Source of the DNA: Takakia lepidozioides | Taxonomy: Eukaryota; Streptophyta; Takakiopsida; Takakiales; Takakiaceae | NCBI GenBank assembly: GCA_030704615.1 | Contig: CM060734.1 | Coordinates: 14,756,001 to 14,820,000 of the forward strand | Direction: 5' to 3' | Length of the DNA stretch: 64,000 nucleotides | Program-made: the position numbers and the translations under genes | Shown here: positions 43,019-55,337 of the stretch, piece by piece | Layout: each line of letters starts with the position of its first letter | Position numbering within the stretch: position 1 is the first letter of the stretch | The notes under the pieces: generated by a model | Told to the model about the DNA's origin: nothing | Databases searched by the model: none | The model's input: the letters and a program-made list of their open reading frames with translations, nothing else

Positions 43019-43950
43019 ATATGGTGATTTGTGTTTACTTAATGCATAGTGCAAGCTTGGAAAACTCTATCCTTACATGGTGTGTTCAGCCATCTGCCTT
43101 TCTCGATCTGGAGAGCCTCTGAAAGTCCCTAGGGTCTGAATGATACACAGAAAGGGGAGCTTATGGAACCACAAACAACTTCAAGGGTTAGGTTGTCAAA
43201 CTCAAAACACAGACACGGAGGGAGAAAAGAGAAGGATCTTGTATTACTGAGGCACCCAGTAGCAACATGCATGGGATCAGTGAATCATATATCAGGCTAA
43301 GAAGGTAGGTTTATAGTATGGAAAGAGGGTGGAGTGTTGGTAAAATTGGTGACTCAGGGCTGGTATGTGTGGTTCTTGTTTGCAGTGTTGGCGGTGCAAG
43401 CTCCAAAAAGGGGTAAACATCATGCAGGAGGCATCTGGGGGAAGTGCAAACTGCTCCCTTAGACTCGGTTTCACCACACAGCACTGAGAGAGGCGAAATG
43501 GACCTCCCCATAGGCTGGAAACATGTACAGCAGGTATGACCACTTCCGTACGTTGGTCTGATCCAGGACTTGTAGAAATTTGTAGAGTAAATTGGGGTCA
43601 TCTATACATTGATTGTGGAGGAAAGCAGCAAGGTGGGGAAGTGGATATTGTCTGGCACTCCTTTCCCCTTAGAGAAGTCTGGGAGATGATTCATTGGATT
43701 GATTCTCACTTAGAGACCATACAATTTGATTAAACTGTCCACTGTGGTTTGTTGAATGGTGGCAGTTGCTGTGTGGGTTCTCCTTGGGCTATTTTTGTGG
43801 GGTTTTTCCCTTGCACAGGCTGGTTTTAGTAATTCACGATTTTTATGATTGATGGAGAAGCTTAATAAGTAGTTAGTGTACCACTAAGAAGCTGAGATTT
43901 GATGTTGCTCTTTAGACAAACTTTCAAATGGAACTCACTAGCTAGAGAGG
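43019..43950. other. No gene seen
   Basis: Mixed-composition sequence with no recognisable coding region. It lies between the tandem duplication and the C-rich non-LTR element remnant. Confidence 0.45.
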
Positions 43951-43976
43951 CGAGGAAGTTGATAAGATGTGAAAAT

Positions 43977-44400
43977 GGTTCATGTCAGCACCAGGGTATG
44001 TCCACTTTTAAATACCAGACTGGTCCTGGTATGAAGGGTCCCACCCTGGTAGTACAGATTACAACTAGCTGCACTAACATACACTCATGCCTAGCTCCAT
44101 CCACCATGAACTTACGCCTCGGCAAACAAATGTCCAAGCTATGTGCCTCTCACGGTCGCTATATTGGCCTCATTTAATGACAGATTTACCCAGTTATGGC
44201 ACAGATTCTCTACCTCAAACCCACCTAGTCAGCTCACGCCAGCTAGGCAAGACTTTGCTACAGAAGCCTGCTGGCTTGCGAACCGCTGTCTGACCGAAAA
44301 ACCCCCCCGCCCCAAAAAAAAACCTCGCTCACCGGTGGGGGGGTTACTCTGGGAGGTAATTTGTTTTCTCCTTCAAGTTTCACTGCCCTCAAACTAACAC
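43977..44400 (+). pseudogene. Fragment related to the 45-kb non-LTR element
   Basis: Two overlapping frames read KLCASHGRYIGLI, then FTQLWHRFSTSN, ARQDFATEACWLANR. The same pattern appears at 45430-45610 as NIYAPHGRFMGII, LAWLWDKYSDTN and PKQDFVTEIYWFVDR. So this is a second, diverged copy of one segment of that element. Function of the segment is not known to me. Confidence 0.5.
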
Positions 44401-45000
44401 AAGCCCGCCGTAAACTGGTATGGGGACCATGCTATGCCTGTGTATACCCAGACTGGGTATGGGTTGGGTGAAACCCTAAAGATATACTCCCCCCAGTATG
44501 TGTATCACCAGAGTCCATTGGTTCATTCATATTCATTCATATCCGACTAGTATGTTCTTCGATGCATGTACTCATACCTGTAATCCATACCTTGGTTCAA
44601 CCAGGTATACCGGTCCAACACTCGTCAACACATACTTAAAACACCCTGGGCATGATAGACAATCCTTTCATCTTCATTGGAACCTAGCAGAAAACCTATC
44701 TTAGTCAGGGTTTTGACAACTTTGGAGATGCATAACTAGGCTCAATTTTAATTTGTGGATGAATGGTGGTGGGTAGCCTGGGTGTGCACTGATTTTCAAT
44801 TGTGCGGCACTAAAATAATTTTGTGATAATCATTAATTATTAAATCCACGACCGTGGAAATAAAAACATTATAATGCTTTTGTGGAACCCCTACCCTCAA
44901 ACGCCTAATATGCCCCATACTGAACCTGATAGTAACCTTTACATAGCATTAGCCCCCTCATCTGATATACCAGCCCCCCCCCACCAACTCCCAACTGAAT

Positions 45001-47588
45001 AACACAGCAGCCCACTCATCCCCCACACAACTTAAAACGACACCAATGCCTAGATCATCGAAGCTATAGTAGGGGTCAAAACCCAAACGTCAATGGACGC
45101 ATTTGGCGCCACCTGCATAGATACATACTACCACTGCAAATGGGCTGGGAATTCCTAGGAAGATAACACATGGCAGATTGAGGATGACCTATTTGGCTCC
45201 CGTGACGATTGTGACCCAGACCATAACCTGACCCTTCTCACCACCTTTCATAAACACACCAACACCGACTATCTAACACATATTCATCATCAACACACCA
45301 CCCCCACACAACCCACGGACAACCGCTACGTTCACAAACCGCTCTTCGCCCCCAACGTACATATTTGCATAACAGAATGCAATCCCGACAAAGATGTCAA
45401 GCATAACCAACCAATTATTCACATGGGCCCCCGCCTCTCCAATATATACGCTCCACACGGTCGCTTCATGGGGATCATCCCCAATAACCGACTCGCATGG
45501 TTATGGGATAAATACTCTGATACAAACACACACTTACACTCCCTCCAACCCCCGAAACAAGACTTTGTTACCGAAATATATTGGTTTGTTGACCGATACC
45601 TCAAGGACACCCTTCCCAAGAAACCACGATCCCTCGCCAGACTCGAAACGGCATGCGCACATCATACACTACCACAGGATATTCTTGCCTTACTTATCAA
45701 CACCTTCAGCTCACCCACTTGTATTATTCCAGCCCACTGACATGTTTGATGGAACTGAACACATTTTCCAGACCACACCATCGAGACTGTATTTTTGGAG
45801 CCACGGGTAGTGCTACTCAGCACATCTGGGAAGGCAGGGGCTTTGCCCACCCCCTAGCCCCCTTTCTCACGAAGCCCTCCACTGGGCACGATTTGCAGCT
45901 CACTCTTCCCCTCCACCCCCACAATCCTCATCCTCACACAGCAAAACACACCCAGTACCTCTCATCCTTTATTACGCCTTCCGGAAGGGGTCAACCTACT
46001 AGCCACAATCGATCCAAACCAACTTAAGTATGCTCATACCCCTCCTCTCCCCAAATACCTTAGACGGAAAAAACCTACCCTAACCCTGATCCTATATGTT
46101 CAGTACCCCCTACATATAGCCATACCGACACCCTTCTGTCACCAGCTCAAGCAGCTATTAACCATAACTCATATAAAATGAAGGCCACCATCTACTACCC
46201 AGATACACCCCTCCACACCCGCGCAACCACCACACCCTTCCGGATCAAAACAAACAAAGCCTGGGACATGGCGCAACCGCGCCCCTCCCAAGTAACACAA
46301 ACAACACCCCCTCCCCCCCTTCCTTTAATATATCAACAAAACACCACCCTCAAATATCCCCCAGCAAACTCACATTACACTGATGGATCCCTTACCAACC
46401 ATACTGCATGATATGGAATTTATCATGCCGGCAGCGGTAAGGGGGTTGCCCTCCGGCTCCCTGACCCTGCCACCATTCTACGATCGAAACTTATGGCCAT
46501 CCACGATGTTCTCTCCCTGCTCGTCGCCTTCCCCCCCCCCCATACTATATCTTCACCGACAGCCTCACCTCCCTATATCTTATTCGTAACCACGTCTCCC
46601 GCCCCTCTTCCCAACATCATCACCCCGACCGTAATCTTATTGCCGCCATTGTTCAAAAAGCCACCTCTATAAACCATCCAGTACATCTGCTCAAAGTCCG
46701 CTCACACACCGGTATCCATGGCAATTAGGAAGCAGACTCACTTGCTCAACTTGGTGCTTCCCAACCTTCTGACCACTTTGACCAAAGAAGCAAACAAACA
46801 AGCTGCCGCGTCCATTAGCCATACCAAAGTACACATACAAAAATGGACTCAATCCGCTATACTACACCATAAACTTTCCAACCACTTTTGGCTAACCAAA
46901 GTCACCACTGATGCACAAATCCGACAAACACTCAAATTCAGGTACGCCCAATACATGGGCCACCAACGCAAACACATCTTTTGGCCGCAAGGGACACCTG
47001 GCCGCATCTCCTCAGCCAATGTACGCACCCGATCATACATGGCCTGCATATCACGAGACATAACCAGGCAGTTTGGCACCTCCATAAGCTTTTTCCAAAG
47101 CGTGCTGAAACTCGATGGTTTTTTCTCATGAACGCTGGTACCTATCAAGGCCGGCCACCCGACCACACTGTACCACCATGGCTGCTACCATGCATATGTA
47201 CTCAACCACCATGCTCCTACCGAGCTAGGCTTTGCCCATACATACTCCTAGCCTACCCATCAACACTTTGCCTCCCACTTCCCCATCCCCACAACTCACC
47301 ATCCATTTTATTGAATTCACATTCTGCCATGATCACTACCCAAACGACTCGATCTTAGAAAAACGGAAAAAATATACCCCGTTCATCCTCGCGATCCGAA
47401 GACGGGGCTGGAAAATCGGCCCGCTAACCGTCATTACCGCCGGTACCCGAGGTGACATTCATAACGCCAGTATTAATAACATACACGATAATTTCCCAAT
47501 TCCCATCATACCCATTCACAAATGCTTCAAAGAAATTCATCTCACGGCACTCCGCTCACTCACAACTATTATTACCAACAAACGCTAG
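45001..47588 (+). pseudogene. Non-LTR retrotransposon remnant: RNase H, CCHC motif and putative RLE nuclease
   Basis: Strongly C/A-rich on the plus strand. RNase H: HYTDGS (46372), YIFTDSLTSLYLI and LLKVRSHTGIHGN*EAD (stop at 46726), keeping three of the four acidic residues; the Glu position reads RSKLMAI. Next WTQSAILHHKLSNHF and a zinc motif completed in another frame by DTWPHLLSQCTHPIIH (46990-47037). Last, IHFIEFTFCHDHYPND, KRKKYTPFILAIRRRGW and VITAGTRGDIH (about 47305-47460), ending at 47588. An upstream RLCPYI is where relatives would have R-PD. Zinc motif followed by a PD-(D/E)-type block with K..KY is the arrangement of restriction-like endonucleases of R2/Dualen-type elements. No reverse transcriptase is readable. 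Confidence 0.55.
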
Positions 47589-48474
47589 CTGGAATCCGGC
47601 ACCTCAACCGTCCCCTAGGTCCCCCAGGGTACCACTATCTCCCCCATTTTCAAAGGTCATCAGGTGTCCCACATGACACCCCCCTCGTTATGTTATGTAG
47701 GGCCCACCCCCGAATGGGGGCAGTAGCCACAAGGCGAAGTGGTTCTTAGAAGTGGTTCTTAGTTACGCCGGCTTCGGCCGGAGTCCTCTCTCTCTGCTTT
47801 TGTGGACCTGGAATTTGAGCTCCTACATAAAACTTCCACAAAATTATGTTTTGGCTCATAATGTTCCCAAGCTTGAGACCCACAAATTCCAATGTAGTGG
47901 TGCAGGGACTACCACGATGGCAAATTGTTGGTCTATCTTGCTTTCTCTTCTCCGGGCTATTTGGTATGGGTTTACATACAAATTAGCAATACTGTCAGGC
48001 AAGAATAATACTATCTGTAGGCCACTGCAGCTCTTTATATACCTCAGCTAGTATGGAGCGCTCTCTCTCTCCAGATTGTTACATGCAATTAGCCTCGTGA
48101 TGCTTCTTGGCCAAAAGACACTTCAAGGATGTTAATCCAGCTTCGTCTGCAAAGTGTGTAGTGGTGTAAAGCACTGGTTCTTGATTGCACTAGTTATTCA
48201 CTGTTTGCTATGTAGAGTTTGTGTCATGTATGTCTCCTTTTTAGTGAACTTGCAACCACTACATTTAACATGTGAGATAGATAGTGCCTGCACTCACCCG
48301 AAATCCAGGTGCAGGTGAAGACTTTTTAGAAAAGCTGGATCTCTCCGAGACTTTAGTGACAAGATAGGGGAATATTTAGAAATGCTACATGATCTATCGA
48401 TCATATCCTGTTCAATCTGATTATTATGGATTCCATCTGTCCAGAGAAGATCGGTTTTAAAATATAGTACTTAC
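47589..48474. other. No gene seen
   Basis: No recognisable coding sequence. If the GH28 pseudogene on the minus strand were complete, its later exons (NTDG and GHG motifs) would be here; I do not find them. Confidence 0.45.
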
Positions 48475-49734
48475 AGTTGGGGCCTGGGAGCATTCTCCGT
48501 CATTTTTACATGTCCACCAATTTTGACCACGTCCATTAAAAGTTCCGCTGCCCTGTATGGTGAAATCCTGAAGTTTGGTGAACAGTAGCCAGTATGCGAC
48601 GTTCACGTCATCCCAAGCACTTACGTCTTCAGGTGCTAGTATGACCATATCCACCTTGCGATCAGTTACAGAATATGAGAGTCTTGATGTAGAAAGACTC
48701 TAACTAGTACAAGCACAAATCCGCAAGAATCTCATTTCGTGATCCTTTTCGGCATTTCAATGAACTCCGCCCAGGTGCTGCAAGTACCTACAGGAAATTC
48801 GACTTATACCATAATCCGAGGAAGTCAACGTCAAATTCAGGCGGGTCCAAATCTTCAGGAAATTTTGGCCGATCAGTCGAAGAGGAGAGCCAAATGCTTG
48901 GGAGCCTACACCTCGGAGATTGGATGTGCAACACTGCCGTGAAGCCTGGACATATCCTAATCATCAGCATACAACTAATGGAGGTACTGAATTAAGTGTA
49001 GAGCGCGCTTGCATACCTGGACAAGTAAGTTCGACTGGCAAGGACCAGAAAAGGTGGTGGCAGACACTAAATAGTGTGACCAGATGGCACCTTAACTATC
49101 GCATTCTCAACCTTGCATGCAGACGCCCATGCTGATAGAAATGCCTGCATCCACACTTTCAAGCTGTCACTTAAATTCACAACATTAGAGGTTCAAGAAG
49201 TCGTTTCGACTGTAATGCTTGGAAATTCTAACTGTAGCTCATAATAAAATTTCTTGCTAAAATTTGTTTGTCAGTGTGTGTTGGGTTCCAGTCGAGCATC
49301 GCTAGTCAGGAATGGAGCAGGAATGCGAAGTACAAGGTATAACATGGCATGGCTATAGCAATGAAGGCCAATTGAAAGGTGTCATCGGTTACGCCATCAC
49401 CAACTGCTCCTGCTGAGAGCACACTGTACGTTGTGGCACCCACGTCTAGGCCAGGGCCTTGAACACGAGGACCACCACCCTGGTCGCGTCCTGGTTCCAA
49501 GAGCGCACCAACTGGGTCGCTGGCCGCGTAAGAAAATACAGTTGTATCTTGATGAAAAATCTGCTCAAAAATCCTGGCCGTGGCATCCATGAGATACGCT
49601 CCTGACCCCCCTTGTCCTCGCAATGTTATTGCAGCAAGGCTACTATGAAGCAAAATGCTCATAACTAGAAGCCTCAGAGTTGAGCAGTTGACGAAGAGCG
49701 TTCCAAGCCTAGCTGTTTGGCTTGCCAGATTCAT
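48475..49734 (-). pseudogene. GH28 polygalacturonase, truncated and broken
   Basis: Three exons on the minus strand. Exon 1 (about 49734-49378) starts with a hydrophobic signal-like segment and ends TTYSVLSAGAVGDGVTDDT, the GH28 N-terminal motif. Exon 2 (49144-49017) reads AFLSAWASACKVENAIVKVP, then after a stop and frameshift FSGPCQSNLLVQ before CAG|GTATGC. Exon 3 (48654-48475) reads VDMVILAPEDVSAWDD, YWLLFTKLQDFTIQGSGTF and NGRGQNWWTC before T|GTAAGT. GH28 enzymes hydrolyse pectin in the cell wall. The catalytic NTDG, DD and GHG motifs are absent, and exon 1 lacks a GT donor at the expected place. Confidence 0.85.
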
Positions 49735-51660
49735 AAAATTCTTCAAACTGGATATCTCTGCATGTGTTTTGGTCGACGTCATACTCTTGTTAACATCCTG
49801 CACTAGAACCCCAGATAAGTATTGCCAGCCAAGACAGAGAAGAAGAACTTGACTCGACTCCTGGTACGTCCGATGGAGTGAATGTCGCAACTCGTATTTG
49901 AAAGAGTCGCAGGGATGGGCATCATATATAAGGATAATTTGGAAAACAAGAGCAACTGGACCAGGGCCGGGATTACAATCGAGAGAGCCTGCAAGCGCCA
50001 TATCTGCTGCAAAATTGTTTCTTTCCGACACGGTACTTACGGATCGTTACGGATGCAGACATATGCTAGCTCCTGAGAGACTTCAACTTCGAGGTCAACT
50101 GGCATGGAACCTTAATAAGAGGACAGTTCCAGTCCGCTTCTTCCTTTTCGTTCTTACAATGTGCACTAGTGTCTATTGAATCTTCTTTTTCCATTTTTCT
50201 CGGAGACTTCTCGGATCCACGAGCGAAGTGGCGAGGATTCCAGAAGAAAGAGAGATGAAATTGTCACAAATCTACGAAAAATGCAGATGAATCCATGACA
50301 ATTCCATGCCTGAATCCACTAAGTTGCGGACGCCTTTCCCTCTGCCGCCACACGCCCACCTTAGCTCTGGTCATTTTTTCAGAGGTATATTCAGTATGCC
50401 GCCGCGTCAAAGTGGGCAGCCCACGACGGCAGAATTCCAGCACAAAGAACGGTGAGCGGGCACTAGGCGAGTTATCTGTCCGTGGCGAGTCGACCACGCT
50501 TCATTTTCAAGCCGGTCTCTGTCTCGTCTCTCTAAACCGAACTCGGGACTTCACAGGATAGTCCCGAGTGAACAGGTGTTAATTTTTGTTTCAGGGACAG
50601 CAAGAATATGAGCATTACGGATATTTGGGCAAATCTCTGTGGCCGTTCTGATTTCTTAAAGGAGCTTGCCAATGTGGTCTGACAAGATATGACAGCTGCA
50701 GCAACTAAGTTTTCACATTTCATATGATTGATGCTGTATTGCTCAGATGGGCGATCGGTCGCGCCTCTACACATGCTTTCAGGGCTGGCAACGTGTGATT
50801 AATCCGTCCACAAGCACAGGTCGAGTTGTTCGACAGGCTGGCAACTAAGTGCCGATCAGCGTGGCAGGCTTCCAGAAGCACTCTTCCCTGCACGTTACTG
50901 AGGCATTTGGTGAATTGGTTAGAACGTAGGTAATCCTTATGAGGGTTTCGAAAGAGACACCGACTCCTCCGGAGCTCAAAGTCCTTCTTCGTCTTGTCAT
51001 TAATTCCAGCACGTCACTAAAACTCTGACTCCTCAATTCACTCAGTCCTGCACAGCCATTCTGAGATTCTTCTTGCCTCTCAATTGTATTGTCTGCATAC
51101 ATGTATTGAGCTTTGAAGACGGCCTTTGGGACATACCAAGATGGAGCTACGTTAGAGTCCCAATTAGAGTCCTTCATTAGAGTACATGAGTCCATCATCA
51201 CCACATACCTTTGGCATGATACCACCAGGGTCACCCCCAAAAGTGAGAGCTCATATATCATAAAGTGGCACATGCTGCTTCGAGATGATTCCATGGCATA
51301 AAATCTAGCTGGTTTAGCAGGAGCCACAAGACGTGTATATCAACTCGTCCTCCCACCAAAACAAAAACATCTGGAAGAAAATTTTCAGACGCTTGGACAG
51401 TACTCCTGGAAGCGAAACATACATACTACAGAGAACATAGTTTCTCAATTGACAGACTCCAGACACTCAAAAAGGATGGAGTAAACAAACAGCTTCACGC
51501 AGATATGGCAAGAAACCAAAACAAAGTTCAATGGAGCTTCAAAGGTAGCGCTGTCGTGTAGATCTTGAAGGAAGGTACTAAATGACAGATCTTGTAGTGC
51601 AACCTTATGTACTGTTCCATACGTTCTGTATTGTATAGTTTTGTTTTATGATTAGTGGAC
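49735..51660. other. Upstream of GH28 pseudogene; no supported gene
   Basis: Contains a minus-strand frame of 160 codons (50845-51327; MAPAKPARFYAMESSR…) that I do not recognise and do not trust as a gene. It has a hydrophobic stretch near its start and no visible domain. The rest shows nothing. Confidence 0.3.
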
Positions 51661-51756
51661 AGTTACAGTTTGACTGTGTGCAGAACTTGGGTTGACCTAG
51701 TCCACAGCTGTTGTATATCAGAGAAAAGCAAGGCAGTAAGGAGGAGCTGTGAAGCC

Positions 51757-52123
51757 TCAAAACGAGCCTGAAGCATATACTCCCTTCCTCTCAAGAAACA
51801 AGTTTTCACAACAAAGGGGCAAGCGGAAAGAGCAGGCAATGCGCAAGAGGAGGATAAGCACGAGGATCTGACACACATGAGCTCTCATCCAAAGCTTGTA
51901 CACCAAAATCACATATACACTAACACCCGAATACACCGCCCTGACCTTGTGTCAGGCCGCCGTCTTTATACAAAAGCCCTAGCTTTAGTTGTTTGCCACG
52001 TGGCGAGGCGTCACAAGCTAACGGTTTAACAGCTTTATATGCCAAAAAATTATACTATGGATGTGTATCGCCGTTTTGGATGAAACGGGCCATTTTCAGG
52101 CTAAGCAAATATGGGGCTTTACA
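51757..52123 (-). mobile_element. LTR of gypsy family B (minus orientation)
   Basis: Inverted copy of 62068-62527. In minus orientation it begins TGTAAAGCCCCATATTTGC and contains AAAACGGCGATACACATCC and CTAGCTTTAGTT-type words in the same order as the right copy, which has about 110 bp extra in the middle. It lies just past the end of the minus-strand integrase at 52509, where the 3' LTR of that element should be. A C/A-rich stretch at 52136-52148 would be its polypurine tract. Confidence 0.7.
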
Positions 52124-52508
52124 TCTGTGAAGCCTACCCCCCACAAAAAGCCCTGAGCTCTGCGAAGGAAAACAAATAATGGGGAAAAATCACCCTCCAC
52201 TACTAGGTGAAAAACCTACCAAGGAAAAACCTGGCACCTGCAAGTTGGGCCGAGGACAAAACCCTTGGCTAGGAAAACCCTGCAGGGAGTACAGATGGTG
52301 ATATACCATGAAACTTTAAAATGTTTCTAAGTCCTAGAGAGATCAAGTCCTAGGACCCCAAGAGTTACCATCCGCAAACTAATACTAAGCCGCTGAAGAC
52401 AAGAGGATCAAGTTGAAGTAGATCGGCAAAGAAGACATTACCCCACCGTGCGCCCCTCCAAATTAATATATGTAAGATCAAAAACTAGCTCGGAATGCAC
52501 CAAGTCCG

Positions 52509-53430
52509 TCAAGGAGACAGGTTTGTCCCGCATTCAGTATTGGAGCCTTGTGGAAGAAGGAGAGCACGTCGCCCACGTAAAATCTGATAGATCAAGTATG
52601 GATCGTCGATCTTGAGCTTAGATTTGCATGCATGCTTGCCATGCTTTAATCGAACGCACACGGTCTGTCCCACCTGAAACAGGTTAGAATACTTGACACG
52701 CTTGTTAAAATTACGGGCCTGGGTTAGCAGCCTTACCAATGTTCGTTTTGGCATCATGGATAGACATCGCATGCCGAGCATGAAGATCCTCGACAAAGGT
52801 AGCAAGATCAACGGGATCAGCAACAGTAGAGATAAGAGGGGTAGAATGCAAAAGAAAAACACATTTGCGACCATACAACAACTCAAAAGGAGTCTTCTTG
52901 GTGCTAGCATGCATGGCGGTGCGATAAGCAAAGAGAATAGGGGGAAGAAAGGTATCCCACTCCCTGGTAAGTGCGCCATTCTTCTCCAACATTCGGCAAA
53001 GAGTTTGGTTGAAGCGTTCCGTAAGGCCATTAGTTTGGGGATGGTATGGGGCTGTGGTGGAATGCAATTAACACCGAAATTGAAGCAAATCACTGTGAGG
53101 AGCTGGTTACAAAACTCCTTGCCCTGATCTGTTAGTATCTCCCGAGGACACCCATACCGCATAAGGATCTCATTGAAGAAGAACTGAGCTACAACATCAC
53201 TAGCCTTGGAACGCAAAGGCCGGACTTCTACCCACTTAGTCAAGTAGTCGATAGCAACACAAAGGTAGCTTCGGCCCTTTGATGTGAGTGCGAGGGGTCC
53301 TACTAAGTCAATGCCAACACGAGCAAAAGCATGGATGACAGGCAAAGGCTGTAGCTCATACAAGATCCGGGCCCTAGGGAGAGCAATGTTAGCACGACAA
53401 CCTTCACACTTAGGAAAGGCCAGCTAGCGA
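52509..53430 (-). pseudogene. Ty3/gypsy integrase, family B
   Basis: From about 53430 on the minus strand: CEGCRANIALPRARILYELQ (end of the H2C2 zinc region), then ARVGIDLVGPLALTSKGRSY, FFFNEILMRYGCPREILTDQ and, after a frameshift near 53070, YHPQTNGLTERFNQTLCRML. The D, D and E catalytic positions are present across the frames. The C-terminal part (LFQVGQTVCVRLKHGKH, DDPYLIYQILRGR) ends at 52509. RT and RNase H are not found upstream, so the element is internally deleted. Confidence 0.8.
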
Positions 53431-53490
53431 ACGCCCTGATTGGCATCGCTGGAATAGCACAGCATGTAGCTGATCATCCATGACTGCACT

Positions 53491-54354
53491 CTAAGCCGCC
53501 GGGATGAGCAGCCGCGGCCTTGGGCTTGGCATCCATGAAGCTTCGGGAATCCAGACAGAGCAAGAAAGAAGCTTGAGCAGGTCGTGAGAACTGGAACCAT
53601 AAACTGCCAACGCCAGCCACTCCCACACTCTCTCGTCCTTAATCCAAAAGCCCACCCGTGTCGTGCCATTCTCCTCCCACGTCCGGGACAGTACTGAGGA
53701 ATTGGGAAAACTATCCAGGTGATCTGCAACGCGAGGGCAAAGTACACGTTGCTCTTCAAAGCAGGTGCCTGGCAAAATCACGATGTCGGACGACTGTACA
53801 TGCAAACTATTTCCCACGAGACCATCCACCAAGTCCACCGTCGTGGGTTTGTAACGACACACCCGGGAGTGAAATCGAAGAGCTCGTAACAACAAGGCTC
53901 TAGAGCCTTCGAGCAACAATGAAATCCAAGAGCATGCCGTCTGTTCAGTTGTCTGCCACAGGCCCAACTAACGGCGGACGGATAATGGTAAGTGGAGCCT
54001 GAGCGCTTCCCAGGCCACCTGCCGATGATGAAGAAAACAAGCCTTGAATACTTCTGGCCGCAAGCGCAGGGAGTTCCTGACAGCCACGACGGCTCGGGTC
54101 TGGCATAACGCACTCTCTCTCCCAAAATCAGAACAAAACCCAGGTCGCACAAAAATCGCTTCGTGATGACTGTTCAGACGACGAGCATCCTCTCGAACAG
54201 ATGCTTCAAACTTTTCAAACCACTGCACATCCTCCGGAAGCAAATCTCCTAGAGACTCATCATACTCCTGAGAGCGCTCAACATCCCTCTCAAAACTCTC
54301 TCTCTCGTTCTCTCGGACACTCGTAATCAGGACTTGGATCATAGAAATTATCAA
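53491..54354 (-). pseudogene. Unrecognised ORF upstream of integrase, one stop
   Basis: A 288-codon minus-strand frame broken by a single TAG near 53969 (LPLSVRR*LGLWQTTEQ). It is acidic at the start (RDVERSQEYDESLGDLLPED), then RPGFCSDFGRESALCQTRAV and later ENGTTRVGFWIKDERVWEWL. A likely frameshift in a GAGA run near 54310 connects it to another 76-codon frame. I do not recognise a family. Position suggests an additional gene of gypsy family B or captured host sequence. Confidence 0.35.
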
Positions 54355-54640
54355 AATTATAGTACTCTGGATCGCAACTATCTAGAGAGCTGGGAGACCT
54401 CTCATCTCTCGGTGACCAGGCCTCGGTCTCATTCACATTAACATCATATCTAGGGCTAGATGAATTCAAATGCACAACAAGACCAGGACCATCAGTGTTG
54501 GGTTCAGGAAGGGGTGACACTGGTGAGGCAACAATGTCAGGCAGCGCACGTCAAGAGGGGTTAGTGGCAGCAAGATCAATTGCTACTGTCAAGGCAGGGT
54601 CAGTCTCAAACCAAATCAACTTGCACCGACAGGCTTTCTC

Positions 54641-55337
54641 TGTCGCACACCTCACTTCGGTAAGCTCCCCTTTAAGTCATAGTTACTCACTTTGATGCGC
54701 GCGCCTGACTCCCAACCTGGCCGCCGGGCCAACTTGGAGCTTCGGCTGCTCACCGGGGCATAGCGGTCCCCCTTCGATCTCCCGAAAGACCCTCCACCAA
54801 TTTGGGCCTAGCGGGAATTCCCTTTGGTAGATGGCAGTCCGGAACAGCTCCCCACTCTTTGGTCGCTTTCGGCTCGCTCGCTTACTCACTAGTTTTTGGT
54901 CACCAACGGGCTTGCACCGTTCTCGGGGTTACTACTCCCTATATATACTTCTGTAGCTGTCCGCGGGTTTCACACAAACCACCACGAAGACCCTCGACTC
55001 CCGGTGGTGAGTCGTGGTGAGTCTTGGCCCACTCACCACGGCCCCATTGGGCGTGATGAGTCCCAAGACCCCACGACTCCCACCACGAGGTCTCCACCCA
55101 TGGTGAGTCCTATGCCACCCCCACTAAGTCCCGCTAAGCTACCACCACCCCTTGTGGAGCCACCCCCACCGCAACCCGGTGTGCGGGGCTCCACCTAGTA
55201 AGCGCCTCCGCCTCCTTGAGTGCCTTGGGCACTCAAGGGTGCTTCAGCCCCCGTACCTATCGTTGCTACTGCCCCCATCACAGGGGCAGCCCCTTCTGTG
55301 TCCCGACCCCTTACCCTCAAGGCAAAGGGCTGCGACA
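54641..55337 (-). mobile_element. LTR of chromovirus family A (minus orientation)
   Basis: Inverted copy of 62790-63514, about 697 bp against 725. In minus orientation it begins TGTCGCAGCCCTTTGCC and ends GAGGTGTGCGACA, giving TG…CA ends. It lies downstream of the minus-strand chromovirus pol, as a 3' LTR should. Internally it has repeated GACTCACCACG/CGTGGTGAGTC words near 55000-55090 and a TATATATA box-like word near 54942. Confidence 0.85.

Noticed and set aside
49306-50031. A single 241-codon minus-strand protein over 49306-50031
   Set aside because: Only its second half matches GH28; the first 80 or so residues have no similarity and are probably 5' UTR and promoter sequence read through.
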